A DNA stretch of 64,000 nucleotides from the NCBI RefSeq assembly GCF_002563925.1, contig NZ_PDJD01000001.1, positions 2,734,973 through 2,798,972 of the forward strand. The letters run 5' to 3'. This DNA comes from Serinibacter salmoneus (GTDB taxonomy: Bacteria > Actinomycetota > Actinomycetes > Actinomycetales > Beutenbergiaceae). The translations under genes and the position numbers were made by a program. Of this stretch, positions 26,155 through 35,210 are shown in pieces. Below the pieces are notes generated by a model. The model had not been told where the DNA came from and did no database searches. It worked only from the letters and a program-made list of their open reading frames with translations. The number at the start of each line of letters is the position of its first letter. Position 1 is the first letter of the stretch.

Positions 26155-27402
26155 ATGACCTGGAACCACCGACGATTCCTACGAGCCACTGTCCTCACGT
26201 TCACAACACTCGCCCTCCCGGCCGCACTGTCGGTTCCGGCCCAGGCGCACGGCGAGGCGAACACGGGACGCGGGAGCACGTTCTATTTCACGAACAGCCA
26301 CAGCGGCGGCGCCGATATGACGCGGGAAGCGCCGATTGCGGCCACCGACATTGTGCTGGTCGGCGACTGGGACGGCGACGGAGCCGACAGCCTGGCAGTG
26401 CGGACGGGAAGGCACTACCTGCTGGCGAACTCCCTCGGCGCGGCCCACGACACGATCGGCTCCTACGGGCGCGCGGACGACGAGGTGTTCGCTGGTGACT
26501 GGGACGGCGACGGCGTGGACACGTTGGCGGTGCGGCGCGGGAATACGTTCTACGTCAAGAACTCGATCAGCACCGGCGGCGCAGACACCACATTCCACTT
26601 CGGCCGCAGCACGGACGAGGTCCTCGTCGGGGACTGGGACGGCGACGGAGCCGACACGTTCGCCGTGCGCCGCGGCAGCACGTACTACATCAAGAACGAT
26701 CTCACCTCGTGGGGTTCCGATCGCACGGTTGTCTTCGGACGCAGCACGGACATTGCACTCTCGGGCGACTGGGAGAACGACGGCAAGGACGAGCTCGGGC
26801 TGCGCCGCGGCAGTCGTTACTACCTGCGCGATCTCCTCTTGTCCGGCGCTGTCGATCACCGCTTCTGGTTCGGGAAGGACAGCGACACGCAACTGGTCGG
26901 GGACTGGGACGGCGACGGGGTCGACTCGTTGGCAGTGCGGCGTGGGGCAAAGGCACCCACCGGAGCAAATCAGACCATCTCCGGGTACTCCAACGGCCGC
27001 CTCGCCGATTCGCTGTTGTGCCCCATCCCTTTCCTGCCCAGTCATGACCTGCACTGCGGCACGATCCGCGACACCGTCACCCTCCACGAGCTGTATCAGT
27101 CGAAGTTCGGCACCCGCCTGCCGATCGACGACTGGCCCCACAGCACCTACCGTTCGCGTGCTCAACAGGACGCGGTCTGGATCGAGATCGGCCCGCCCAA
27201 CGCGGCCGTGCCGGGCACGAGCCCCCACGGGTGGGGTGTCGCCCTGGACATCTACGAGGGGCGCCAGTACGACCACGGCACCACGATCAACAACTGGCTA
27301 CGCGAGCACGGCCCCCGCTACGGCTGGGTGATGCAGCCGTGGCACGAGCCCGGCGGCTCCTGGGGCGAGTACTGGCACTTCGACTACACCTTCCCGCTGT
27401 AG
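26155..27402 (+). CDS. Secreted FG-GAP-like repeat protein with a C-terminal VanY/M15 peptidase domain
   Basis: This 415-residue protein starts with a signal peptide ending at AQA (about residue 32). Residues 40-265 hold six imperfect repeats with the core GDWDGDGxDxLAVRRG followed by an aromatic xYxxKN strand. The Asp-rich loops resemble calcium-binding FG-GAP/VCBS blades. The C-terminal 140 residues have M15 peptidase features, SPHGWGVALDIY (zinc His and Asp) and EYWHFDY (zinc His), as in D-Ala-D-Ala carboxypeptidases. It probably trims peptidoglycan outside the cell. A -10-like TAGGGT lies about 40 bases before the ATG. Confidence 0.8.
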   Translation: MTWNHRRFLRATVLTFTTLALPAALSVPAQAHGEANTGRGSTFYFTNSHSGGADMTREAPIAATDIVLVGDWDGDGADSLAVRTGRHYLLANSLGAAHDTIGSYGRADDEVFAGDWDGDGVDTLAVRRGNTFYVKNSISTGGADTTFHFGRSTDEVLVGDWDGDGADTFAVRRGSTYYIKNDLTSWGSDRTVVFGRSTDIALSGDWENDGKDELGLRRGSRYYLRDLLLSGAVDHRFWFGKDSDTQLVGDWDGDGVDSLAVRRGAKAPTGANQTISGYSNGRLADSLLCPIPFLPSHDLHCGTIRDTVTLHELYQSKFGTRLPIDDWPHSTYRSRAQQDAVWIEIGPPNAAVPGTSPHGWGVALDIYEGRQYDHGTTINNWLREHGPRYGWVMQPWHEPGGSWGEYWHFDYTFPL

Positions 27403-27427
27403 TCCGGCCCACCCCCGCCGAGCGGGT

Positions 27428-27442
27428 GGTTGCGCAGGGGTG
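27428..27442 (+). repeat. Dispersed GGTTGCGCANGGGTG motif, copy 2
   Basis: It matches 23191-23205 at 14 of 15 positions. It lies in the convergent region after the M15 gene, next to a short ccaccc/gggtgg hairpin (27409-27429). Confidence 0.6.
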
Positions 27443-27457
27443 AGCGCACGCGAGCCA

Positions 27458-27508
27458 GCGCAAGCACACGCTCGGCGGCAGTAGACCTGCGCAAGCACCC
27501 GCTCGGTG
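27458..27508. repeat. Pair of 20-base imperfect direct repeats, 31-base period
   Basis: GCGCAAGCACACGCTCGGCG (27458-27477) and GCGCAAGCACCCGCTCGGTG (27489-27508) differ at two positions. They fill most of the 120-base gap before the hydrolase stop. Confidence 0.75.
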
Positions 27509-27522
27509 AGTGCGGGGCGCCC

Positions 27523-28566
27523 TCAGCCCTCCCCGATGTGCGCGAGCAGCGCCGCCACGAACTCCTGCGGGCGCTCCAGGTGCGGGGAGTGCCCGCAGTC
27601 CCACTCCTCCTCGTGCGTCGCGCCACCGGCGGCCGCGTACCGGGTGAGCACCGCGCGGGTCTGGGAGACCATCGGCTGCGGCGGCGCCACATCGTCCCCG
27701 GGCCACCCGGGGATCACCCCGAGCGCGCCGAGCTGGTTCAGGTCGAACCCGGAGGCGTCCGAGACGATCGCATCACGCGTGCCGTGCACCCACAGCACCG
27801 GCGGCTTCGCGGCGAGGTCCACGATCCCGGAGGTGTCGAAGTAGCGCGGCACCATCGTGTTCAGCACCCCGCGCTCCCCCGGGCCGAACCCGGGCCACTC
27901 GCTCGCCTCACCCGCATCGCCGGGGTAGTTCCCCTCGCCGGTCGCCGTGGTCAGCATCGAGGCGACCCACAGGTCCTCCAGCTCGGTGTGGTCCGCGGGG
28001 TCGGCCACGTAGGCGTTGCGGAACACCGACCGGGGCGACGTCGGCGCCTCGTCGGTGGTGTCCCCGGCCGCCAGGCGCGCCACGAAGTCCGGGTTGCCGC
28101 CCCCACCGCCGCACCCGGCGTCCTGCTCCGAGAGACGCTCGCCGTCTGCTCCGCGCGTACCCCCGAACCCGTACGGCGAGACGGTGGCCACGAGCGTCAT
28201 GGACGCCACCAGCTCGGGGTGGTCCAGCGCGAGCTGCATCACCACGCCGCCGCCCATGCTCCAGCCCACGAGGTGGCTCGCCCCGAGCCCGAGCGCGCGG
28301 ATCACCGAGGCGACGTCGTCGGAGAAGTCCCGCACCCCTCGGGTGGCGTCCACGGGCAGGGTCTGCGAGCCGCCGAACCCGCGCAGGTCGATCGCGACGG
28401 CGTGCACCGACTCGGGCATTGCCGCCATCGTGGGCTGCCAGAACAGCGAGGAGGACACGTTGCCGTGCACGAACACGACCGGGGTGCCCGACGGCGAACC
28501 GCTCCGCAGCACGCGCGCGGTCAGCCGGTCCGTGGTGACGTCCTCGGACGCAATGGTCTCGAACAT
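27523..28566 (-). CDS. Alpha/beta hydrolase (last gene of the ketone-body-type operon)
   Basis: This 347-residue alpha/beta hydrolase has the oxyanion motif VFVHGNVSSS (about residue 35), the nucleophile GWSMGGG (about residue 103), the acid in HGTRDAIVSD, and the catalytic His in CGHSPHLERP. A Gly/Cys-rich insertion (DAGCGGGGGNPDF) sits in the cap. ATG 28566 is 2 bases after the thiolase stop. The operon suggests it cleaves an ester or oligomer to release a 3-hydroxy- or 3-oxo-acid (inference); epoxide hydrolase or esterase activity cannot be excluded. Confidence 0.82.
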   Translation of the reverse strand: MFETIASEDVTTDRLTARVLRSGSPSGTPVVFVHGNVSSSLFWQPTMAAMPESVHAVAIDLRGFGGSQTLPVDATRGVRDFSDDVASVIRALGLGASHLVGWSMGGGVVMQLALDHPELVASMTLVATVSPYGFGGTRGADGERLSEQDAGCGGGGGNPDFVARLAAGDTTDEAPTSPRSVFRNAYVADPADHTELEDLWVASMLTTATGEGNYPGDAGEASEWPGFGPGERGVLNTMVPRYFDTSGIVDLAAKPPVLWVHGTRDAIVSDASGFDLNQLGALGVIPGWPGDDVAPPQPMVSQTRAVLTRYAAAGGATHEEEWDCGHSPHLERPQEFVAALLAHIGEG

Positions 28567-28568
28567 GC

Positions 28569-29789
28569 TCAGTCCTTTCCCTGCAGGAGGAGTGCGTCGC
28601 CCTGGCCCCCGCCGCCGCACAGGGCGACGCCGGCCAGGGAGGCGGGATGTGCGGCGATCGCGTGGGCCGCAATCGTGTGGGCAACATGCACCACCAGGCG
28701 CGCCCCGGAGGCGCCGATCGGGTGCCCGAGCGAGATCCCGCCGCCGTGCGGGTTGACCCGGGACTCCTGGAGTCCCAGCACGTCGACCGAGCGGGCCACC
28801 ACCGCCCCGAACGCCTCGTTGATCTCCACGTGGTCGAGGTCGCCCGGTGCCACGCCCCCGGCCTCGCACGCGGCGGCGAGCGCCCGCGCCGGCTGCTCCG
28901 CGAGGGAGGAGTCCGGTCCGGCGACCTGGGCATGCGCGCCGAGCACCGCGAGCACCGGCCACCCCTCGGTGGCCGCGCGGGAGGCGGTGGTGAGCACCAC
29001 TGCGGCGGCGCCGTCGGAGATCTGGGAGGAGTTCCCGGCCGTCAGCGTGCCGCCCTCGCGGAACGCGGGGCGCAGCCGCGCCAGGGACTGCGGGGTGGTC
29101 TCGGGGCGCACCCCCTCGTCGCGCGCGACCACCTCGGGCTCGCCGCGGCGCTGCGGCACGCTGACCGGCGCCAGCTCCGCCGCGAAGCCCCCGGCCTCCT
29201 GGGCGGCCGCGGCCCGGGTGTGGGAGAGCGCCGCCCAGTGGTCCTGCGCCTCGCGGCTGATGCCGTAGCGGTCGTTGTACTGCTCGGTGGACAGCCCCAT
29301 GGAGATGCCCTCGGTGGCGTCGGTCAGCCCGTCGTGAGCGGCGTGGTCGAGCATCTCGATCGCGCCGTAGGCGTGGCCGCGGCGGGAGTTCGGCAGCAGG
29401 TGCGGGGCCTGCGACATGGACTCCATTCCGCCCGCCACCACGACCTGCGCCTCGCCCGCGCGGATCAGCCGCGCGGCGTCGATGATCGCGGCCAGCCCCG
29501 ACAGGCACACCTTGTTCACGGTGATCGCCGGCACCGACCAGTCCAGGCCCGCGGCGAGCGCGGCCTGCCGGGCCGGGTTCTGCCCGGCACCCGCCTGGAG
29601 CACCTGGCCGAGGATCACGCGCTCGACGGCGCAGCTCACGTCAGCCGGAGAACCGCCGGCCTGGGCGAGCGCCGCCCGGATCGCGGTGGCCCCGAGATCG
29701 GCGGCACTCACCGTGCCCAGCGCACCCGAGAGCCGCCCCTGCGGGGTGCGCGCGGCGCCGACGATGACAACGGATTCCGAAGCGCTCAT
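28569..29789 (-). CDS. Acetyl-CoA acetyltransferase (thiolase)
   Basis: This 406-residue thiolase has the acyl-accepting Cys95 in NKVCLSGL, the active-site [10 protein letters not shown] (about residue 357) and the second Cys in [10 protein letters not shown] near the C-terminus. It cleaves acetoacetyl-CoA (or a longer 3-ketoacyl-CoA) with CoA to give acetyl-CoA. Its start overlaps the stop of the CoA-transferase B subunit by ATGA, so it directly follows the enzyme that makes its substrate. Confidence 0.92.
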   Translation of the reverse strand: MSASESVVIVGAARTPQGRLSGALGTVSAADLGATAIRAALAQAGGSPADVSCAVERVILGQVLQAGAGQNPARQAALAAGLDWSVPAITVNKVCLSGLAAIIDAARLIRAGEAQVVVAGGMESMSQAPHLLPNSRRGHAYGAIEMLDHAAHDGLTDATEGISMGLSTEQYNDRYGISREAQDHWAALSHTRAAAAQEAGGFAAELAPVSVPQRRGEPEVVARDEGVRPETTPQSLARLRPAFREGGTLTAGNSSQISDGAAAVVLTTASRAATEGWPVLAVLGAHAQVAGPDSSLAEQPARALAAACEAGGVAPGDLDHVEINEAFGAVVARSVDVLGLQESRVNPHGGGISLGHPIGASGARLVVHVAHTIAAHAIAAHPASLAGVALCGGGGQGDALLLQGKD

Positions 29790-30496
29790 GCCCCGGCCCC
29801 CGCCGCACCCGCCGCCTCAGTCGCCCCCGCCGCCTCAGCCGCCCCCGCGACCTGCCCCACGCCGTCGGGCACGATGAGGTCGGGTTCGGTGGCGGCCACC
29901 ACCTCGGCCACGCTCACACCCGGCGCCGTCTCGCGCAGCACGAGGCCCTCGGGGGTGACGTCGATGACCGCGAGGTCGGTGATGATGCGGTCCACCACGC
30001 CGCGGCCGGTCAGCGGCAGGGAGCACTCGGTGACGATCTTCGCGGCCCCGGACCGGGCCACGTGCTCCATGAGCACGATGACCCGGTCGGCGCCGTGCAC
30101 GAGGTCCATCGCCCCGCCCATCCCCTTGACCATCTTCCCGGGGATCATCCAGTTCGCGAGGTCCCCCGACGCCGACACCTGCATCGCCCCGAGGATCGCG
30201 GCGTCGATCTTGCCGGCGCGGATCATGGCGAAGCTCATCGCGGAGTCGAAGAACGCCGATCCGGGCAGGGTGGTGACGGTCTCCTTGCCGGCGTTGATGA
30301 GGTCGGGGTCCACCTCCGCCTCCCGGGGGTAGGGCCCCACGCCGAGGATCCCGTTCTCGGACTGCAGGATCACGGAGGTGCCGGCGGGCAGGTAGTTCGG
30401 TACCAGCGTGGGCAGCCCGATCCCGAGGTTCACATACGAACCGTCGGTGAGTTCGGCGGCCGCGCGGGCGGCCATCTCCTGGCGGGTGAGTGCCAT
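29786..30496 (-). CDS. scoB: 3-oxoacid CoA-transferase, subunit B
   Basis: This 236-residue beta subunit has the catalytic Glu47 in LQSENGILG, and the typical SKIGDLANW-like stretch appears as [14 protein letters not shown]. With subunit A it moves CoA from succinyl-CoA to acetoacetate or a similar 3-oxoacid. The normal domain ends near residue 212; the remaining residues are an Ala-rich tail ([18 protein letters not shown]) encoded by 18-base repeats. The start overlaps the subunit A stop by one base (TGATG) and the stop overlaps the thiolase start (ATGA). Confidence 0.92.
   Translation of the reverse strand: MALTRQEMAARAAAELTDGSYVNLGIGLPTLVPNYLPAGTSVILQSENGILGVGPYPREAEVDPDLINAGKETVTTLPGSAFFDSAMSFAMIRAGKIDAAILGAMQVSASGDLANWMIPGKMVKGMGGAMDLVHGADRVIVLMEHVARSGAAKIVTECSLPLTGRGVVDRIITDLAVIDVTPEGLVLRETAPGVSVAEVVAATEPDLIVPDGVGQVAGAAEAAGATEAAGAAGAGA
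29811..29846 (-). repeat. 18-base tandem repeat encoding the Ala-rich tail of ScoB
   Basis: Two near-identical 18-base units (gccgcctcag[t/c]cgccccc) lie at the 3' end of the gene, in frame. Confidence 0.75.
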
Positions 30497-31263
30497 CAGT
30501 CGTCCTCTCGGGTGGTGCGTCGTTCGATGCGCTTCTCGACCTCGCCGACCTCCACGATGCGGTGCACGAACACCCCGGGCAGGTGCACGGCGTCCGGGTC
30601 GATCTCGCCGGCGGGCACGAGGCGCTCCACCTGCGCGATGCAGACCCGACCGGCCATCGCGGCCAGCGGGTTGAAGTTGCGGGCGCTGCGGTGGAACACG
30701 AGGTTGCCGTGGGTGTCGCCGAGGGCGGCGTGCACGATCGCGTAGTCGGTGGTGATCGCCTCCTCGAGCACGAACTCCCGTTCGGCGCCGCGGGAGTGGA
30801 AGGTGCGCACCTCCTTGGGCGGGGAGGCCACGGCCACGGATCCATCAGGGGCGTACCGGCGGGGCAGCCCGCCCTCGGCGACCTGCGTGCCCACCCCGGT
30901 CTGGGTGAAGAACGCGGCGACGCCGGAGCCTCCCGCCCGCAGTTTCTCGGCCAGGGTGCCCTGCGGGGTGAGCTCGACCTCGAGTTCCCCGGTGAGGAAC
31001 TGCCGCTCGAACTCCTTGTTCTCCCCCACGTAGGAGGAGGTCATCTTCCGCAGCCGCTTGGCGGCCAGCAGCACCCCCAGGCCCCAGTCGTCCACGCCGC
31101 AGTTGTTGGACACGACTCTGAGGTCCTTGGTGCCCTGGGCGAGCAGGGCCTCGATGAGCGCCATCGCGTTGCCGCACAGGCCGAAGCCGCCGACGGCGAT
31201 GCTCGCCCCGTCCGGGATGTCGGCCACGGCGGCGGCCACGCTGGGCACGGTCTTGTCGATCAT
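30496..31263 (-). CDS. scoA: 3-oxoacid CoA-transferase, subunit A
   Basis: This 255-residue alpha subunit has the Gly-rich motif [13 protein letters not shown] near the N-terminus and the signature segment [16 protein letters not shown], then [11 protein letters not shown] and [12 protein letters not shown]. It forms the SCOT-type heteromer with the next gene and activates acetoacetate to acetoacetyl-CoA. ATG 31263 overlaps the stop of the upstream hydrolase (ATGA). Its C-terminus ([13 protein letters not shown]) is charged and slightly longer than usual. Confidence 0.92.
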   Translation of the reverse strand: MIDKTVPSVAAAVADIPDGASIAVGGFGLCGNAMALIEALLAQGTKDLRVVSNNCGVDDWGLGVLLAAKRLRKMTSSYVGENKEFERQFLTGELEVELTPQGTLAEKLRAGGSGVAAFFTQTGVGTQVAEGGLPRRYAPDGSVAVASPPKEVRTFHSRGAEREFVLEEAITTDYAIVHAALGDTHGNLVFHRSARNFNPLAAMAGRVCIAQVERLVPAGEIDPDAVHLPGVFVHRIVEVGEVEKRIERRTTREDD

Positions 31264-32219
31264 CGGGCGGCCTCCTGGTCGGGCTGGGTCCCGGGCTGGG
31301 TCCCGGGCTGGGTCTCGGGTAGGGGGATGGCGCCGGCCACGAGGCGGGCGCCAGCCGGGCTCATCACGATCGTGTAGTGGTTGCGGGTCTCGATGCGCTC
31401 GTGGGTCAGCCACGGGTACGCCGCGAGCAGCTCGGTCAGCCCGTCGGCCGGGTAGAGGCCGGGGGGCTCGTCCTGCAGGCCCCGCGGCACGGTGATGAGG
31501 TGCGCGGGGATGCCCAGGTCCGCGAGCGCCGCGAGCGCCGCGGGCAGGGTCTGCCCGGTGGTGAGGTCGATGGTGTCGGCAGCGGTCGTCTCGTAGCTGG
31601 TCGCGGGCCGGAACGCCTCGCCGTCGGGCACGAGGTCGTAGGCGAAGTAGTCCTCGATGGTCGCGCTCCAGTCGGCCGCGAAGGCGGGGTGGTCGCGCCA
31701 GAAGTCGAGGTAGGTCTCCCGGGAGGCGAACCGGCGGGACAGGCGCTGCGCCGTCGGGCCGAGGACGGCATCCACCACCTGATCGGGAGTGAGCCCCGCC
31801 GGGATGGGCAGCGGCAGCCCGCCGTCCACCAGGGTGAGGCTGCGCACCCGCGCGGGGTGGCGAGCGGCCAGGACCACGGAGACGAAGGCCCCCATGGAGT
31901 GCCCCACCACCGGCAGGGCGTCGATCCCCAGGTGATCGAGCACGGCGGCGAGGTCGTCGGCGTGCCGCACCATCCCGGCCGGGCCGGCCACGTCCCGGGA
32001 GCGGCCGCGACCGCGCAGGTCCGGGGCGATCAGGCGTACCCCGGGCAGGGCCGCGACCACGTCCACCCAGGCGAGGTGGGAGGAGGTGACGCCGTGGACC
32101 AGCAGCACGGTCGGCGTAGGGCCGCCGGGTGCGGCGGGTGGGCTGGGCTCCCAGACGATCACGCGCAGCGCGCCGCCGGGCACGGGCACGTCGATGGGGC
32201 GCGGGGTGTGGGTGCTCAT
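31260..32219 (-). CDS. Alpha/beta hydrolase
   Basis: This 319-residue alpha/beta hydrolase has LLVHGVTSSHLAW (oxyanion region), LIAPDLRGRGRS, the nucleophile GHSMGAF (about residue 109) and a catalytic His in RNHYTIV near the C-terminus. It lies between the hydroxybutyrate dehydrogenase and the CoA-transferase, with ATGA overlaps at both ends. An ester- or dimer-cleaving role is inferred. The last 15 residues are TQPG-type repeats from a 15-base unit in three copies. Confidence 0.82.
   Translation of the reverse strand: MSTHTPRPIDVPVPGGALRVIVWEPSPPAAPGGPTPTVLLVHGVTSSHLAWVDVVAALPGVRLIAPDLRGRGRSRDVAGPAGMVRHADDLAAVLDHLGIDALPVVGHSMGAFVSVVLAARHPARVRSLTLVDGGLPLPIPAGLTPDQVVDAVLGPTAQRLSRRFASRETYLDFWRDHPAFAADWSATIEDYFAYDLVPDGEAFRPATSYETTAADTIDLTTGQTLPAALAALADLGIPAHLITVPRGLQDEPPGLYPADGLTELLAAYPWLTHERIETRNHYTIVMSPAGARLVAGAIPLPETQPGTQPGTQPDQEAAR
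31281..31320 (-). repeat. 15-base tandem repeat at the 3' end of the hydrolase gene
   Basis: Three copies of gggctgggtcccg/tcg units encode the ETQPGTQPGTQP tail in frame. Confidence 0.8.
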
Positions 32220-32989
32220 TTCGCCGACCATCCGCCGTCCATCGTGTAGGACGCCCCGGTGACCACGGCCGCGGCGTCCGAGCACAGCCATCCCACCAGG
32301 GAGGCGACCTCGCCGGGCTCCAGGAGGCGCTTGATCGCGGACTCCTTGAGCATCACCTGGGCCACCACCTCCTCCTCGCCGATGCCGTGGATCCTGGCCT
32401 GGTCGGCGATCTGCTTCTCCACCAGGGGGGTGCGCACGTACCCGGGGTTCACGCAGTTGCTGGTGACGCCGTGCGGGCCGCCCTCCAGGGCGGTCACCTT
32501 CGCCAGCCCCTCCAGGCCGTGCTTGGCCGAGACGTAGGCGGACTTGAACGGCGAGGCCCGCAGCCCGTGCACGCTGGAGATGTTGACGATGCGACCCCAG
32601 CCGCGCTCGTACATCCCCGGCAGGGCGGCGCGGATCAGCATGAACGGGCTGAGCAGCATGATCTCGTGGATCATCCGGAACGCGGCCGGGTCGAACTCGT
32701 GCAGCGGGGAGACCCGCTGGATGCCGGCATTGTTGACGAGGATGTCCACGTCGAGGGACGTCTCCTCCAGGGCCGCGGACGCGGAGAGGTCCACCACCCA
32801 CGCCTCGCCGCCGATCTCGGCGGCGGCGCCCTCGGCGGCCTCGGCGGCGACGTCGGCCACGATGACGTGGGCGCCGCGGCCGGCGAGCTCCTGCGCGCAG
32901 GCGCGCCCGATGCCGCTCGCAGCCCCCGTGACCAGGGCGCGACGGCCGGTCAGGTCCTGGCTGCGTTGGCCTGTGGGCTGGCTGGTCAT
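32216..32989 (-). CDS. bdhA: 3-hydroxybutyrate dehydrogenase-like SDR
   Basis: This 257-residue SDR has TGAASGIG (about residue 21), NNAGIQ, the catalytic Ser in NISSVHG, and YVSAK (about residue 157). The pattern NNAGIQRVSPLHEF and the late HGIGEEEVVAQVMLKESAIKRLLEPGEVA block are typical of D-3-hydroxybutyrate dehydrogenases, which oxidise 3-hydroxybutyrate to acetoacetate with NAD. It overlaps the TetR gene upstream and the hydrolase downstream by ATGA. The neighbouring CoA-transferase and thiolase strongly support this substrate. Confidence 0.88.
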   Translation of the reverse strand: MTSQPTGQRSQDLTGRRALVTGAASGIGRACAQELAGRGAHVIVADVAAEAAEGAAAEIGGEAWVVDLSASAALEETSLDVDILVNNAGIQRVSPLHEFDPAAFRMIHEIMLLSPFMLIRAALPGMYERGWGRIVNISSVHGLRASPFKSAYVSAKHGLEGLAKVTALEGGPHGVTSNCVNPGYVRTPLVEKQIADQARIHGIGEEEVVAQVMLKESAIKRLLEPGEVASLVGWLCSDAAAVVTGASYTMDGGWSAK

Positions 32990-33666
32990 GGCTTCTCCTC
33001 CCCGCGCCCGGTGAGCGCGTTGGTGACGACCTGCATGGTGGCGGCCAGTACCGCCGGATCAAGGGCAAGTGGCTCGAGGGCGGGCGACTGGTCGTTCTCG
33101 CGCTGCCACAGCAGGTAGCGCATCCCGATGAGTTCCCCGGCGCCCATCAGGGCCCAGGCGGTCACCTCGGGGTCGAGGCCCGCGTCCACGTCGCCGTCGG
33201 CCTGTCCGCGTCGGAGGCCGGCGACGTATCCGGCGAGGATCCGCCCGTAGTGCTCCCGCAGGGTGTGGGGGGCCACGAACTCCGCTTCGCGCACCACCCG
33301 GTACAGCGCCGGGTGCTGCGCGGTGAAGGCGAAGAACGCCTCGAAGCCGGCACGCTCGGCCTCCAGCCGGGTGGCGGCGCCCTCCCCGGCCTTCGACATC
33401 GCGTGCCGCATCCGCCGGTTGAGGTCGAGCACGAGCGCCTCGAACAGCGCGAGCTTGGTCTCGAAGTACAGGTAGAACGTGCCGAGTCCCACGCCGGCGC
33501 CCTCGGTGATCTTGACGATCGAGGCCTCGTGGAAGCCGGCGGTGGCGAACACGTCCTCGGCAGCGGCGAGCAGTTTGGCCCGCGTCGCCTCACCCCGCTT
33601 GGTCAGCGGGCGACCGTTGGTGTTCAACGGACGCGGCTCGGGCGGCGTCAGCGCCTGCTCACTCAT
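32986..33666 (-). CDS. TetR-family regulator embedded in the operon
   Basis: This 226-residue TetR protein has TRAKLLAAAEDVFATAGFHE and ASIVKITEGAGVGLGTFYLYF (helix-turn-helix, about residues 28-70). The C-terminal domain resembles those of TetR proteins linked to acyl-CoA metabolism, but the ligand is unknown. Its position in the middle of the operon with ATGA overlaps on both sides means it is made with its target enzymes. The perfect inverted repeat at 40046-40067, upstream of the first gene, is its likely operator (inference). Confidence 0.88.
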   Translation of the reverse strand: MSEQALTPPEPRPLNTNGRPLTKRGEATRAKLLAAAEDVFATAGFHEASIVKITEGAGVGLGTFYLYFETKLALFEALVLDLNRRMRHAMSKAGEGAATRLEAERAGFEAFFAFTAQHPALYRVVREAEFVAPHTLREHYGRILAGYVAGLRRGQADGDVDAGLDPEVTAWALMGAGELIGMRYLLWQRENDQSPALEPLALDPAVLAATMQVVTNALTGRGEEKP

Positions 33667-35210
33667 GCCGGTCCCCCTGTCTGCTGGTCTCCCGCGAGGG
33701 CGACGGCGCGCTCCCGCAGGCGGTTGCGGGCCACCTTGTCCAGGGCGCCCCGGGGCAGCGAGGCCACGACGGCGACCCGGGCGGGGACCTTGAAGGCGGC
33801 GAGGTGGTCCCGCGCGTGGGCGAGGACCTCGTCCGCCGTCAGGGCGGCGCCGGCGGCGGGCACCACGAACGCGACGCCGCGCTCCCCCCAGGTGGCATCG
33901 GGCACCCCGACCACGGCGGCGCGGGCCACGAGCGGGTGCAGTTCCAGGGCGTGCTCCACCTCGGCGGGCGCCACGTTCTCCCCGCCGGAGATGTAGATGT
34001 CCTTGAGCCGGTCCACGACCCAGTAGACGCCGGTGGCGTCCCTGCGCACCAGGTCCCCGGTGCGCAGCCACTGCCCATCGCGCGCGGCGGCGGTGGCCTC
34101 GGGGTCGTGCAGGTAGCCCGGGGAGACCCCCGGTCCGCTCACCCACAGCTCCCCTGTGCCGGCGCCGAGCACCTCTACGCCGCTGGCGGGGTCGGTCAGG
34201 CGGACGGACACGTGCGGGTAGGGCCGCCCGACCGAGCCGGCGTACTCCCGCCCGGCGGCGGCCGGCAGGCTGAGCACGTTCGGCCCCGCCTCGGTCAGGC
34301 CGTAGCCCTGCACCAGGGGCGCGCCGCGCTCGGCCCACGCCTCCCGGGTGGCGGCGGGGGTGCTCGCCCCGCCCACCAGCACGGTGCGCAGGCTGCTCAG
34401 GTCCGTCTCGGCCCAGTCCCGGTGCCCGGCGAGCGCCGCGTACTGGGTGGGCACGCCCATCACGGCGGTGACCCGGCGCTGGGCGATGAGTTGCAGCACC
34501 CGGCGGGGCTGGAAGGTGGGCTCGATGACCACCGTGGCGCCGCGCCACCACGCCAGCAGCGGCTGCACGTTCCAGGCGGCCACGTGGAACTGCGGGAGGA
34601 TCGAGAGCACCACGTCCTCCTGCCCCAGCGGCATCGCACCGGCGAGGGCGAGATTGGTCCAGAAGCAGTTCTCGTGGGTGAGGACGACGCCGCGGGGCCT
34701 GGCCTGGGTGCCGGAGGTGAAGATCACCAGCAGGGCGTCCTCGTCGCGCACCTCGCGGGCCGGGCGCGGGTGCGCGGCGGCGGGCACGTGCGCCTCGATC
34801 CCCTGACTGCCCAGGTGCGCGTGCGGTGGCCGGGGTGCGGACATGGCCTCCCTCGCCTCGGTGGCCAGGGTGGTGAACGCCTCGTCGCTGACCAGCAGGG
34901 CCGGTCGGGCGGTCTCCAGCAGCCCGGTGGCCTCGCGGGGCGTCAGTCGCCAGGAGATCGGCACGAGGGCGGCGCCGAGGCGGGCGCAGGCGAAGAACAG
35001 CACCACGTGGTCGGCGCTGGAGACGGCGACCGAGGCGATGAGGTGCCCGGGGCCGTACCCGGCCTGCTGCAGGCGCTGCGCCAGGGCGGCCGAGCGCTCC
35101 TCGAGCTCCCCGTAGGTCACGGTGACCCCGCGGTCGTCGATCGCGATCCGGTGCGGGTCCCGCTCGGCGCTGGCGCTCAGCCAGGGCCCGACGACGTGGC
35201 GCGCGGTCAT
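33663..35210 (-). CDS. Acyl-CoA ligase (AMP-forming)
   Basis: This 515-residue adenylate-forming ligase has GYGLTEAGPN, WLRTGDLVRRD and VVDRLKDIYISGGENVAPAEVE, all typical. The P-loop is altered: IFTSGTQARPRGVVLTH in place of TSGTTGxPKG. The C-terminal catalytic Lys is in GALDKVARN. It would activate the imported acid or a side product to its CoA ester. It sits between the transporter genes and the TetR gene with ATGA overlaps at both ends. Confidence 0.88.
   Translation of the reverse strand: MTARHVVGPWLSASAERDPHRIAIDDRGVTVTYGELEERSAALAQRLQQAGYGPGHLIASVAVSSADHVVLFFACARLGAALVPISWRLTPREATGLLETARPALLVSDEAFTTLATEAREAMSAPRPPHAHLGSQGIEAHVPAAAHPRPAREVRDEDALLVIFTSGTQARPRGVVLTHENCFWTNLALAGAMPLGQEDVVLSILPQFHVAAWNVQPLLAWWRGATVVIEPTFQPRRVLQLIAQRRVTAVMGVPTQYAALAGHRDWAETDLSSLRTVLVGGASTPAATREAWAERGAPLVQGYGLTEAGPNVLSLPAAAGREYAGSVGRPYPHVSVRLTDPASGVEVLGAGTGELWVSGPGVSPGYLHDPEATAAARDGQWLRTGDLVRRDATGVYWVVDRLKDIYISGGENVAPAEVEHALELHPLVARAAVVGVPDATWGERGVAFVVPAAGAALTADEVLAHARDHLAAFKVPARVAVVASLPRGALDKVARNRLRERAVALAGDQQTGGPA

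Noticed and set aside
27458-27508. Possible CRISPR remnant
   Set aside because: Two imperfect repeats, an 11-base spacer, and no cas genes.
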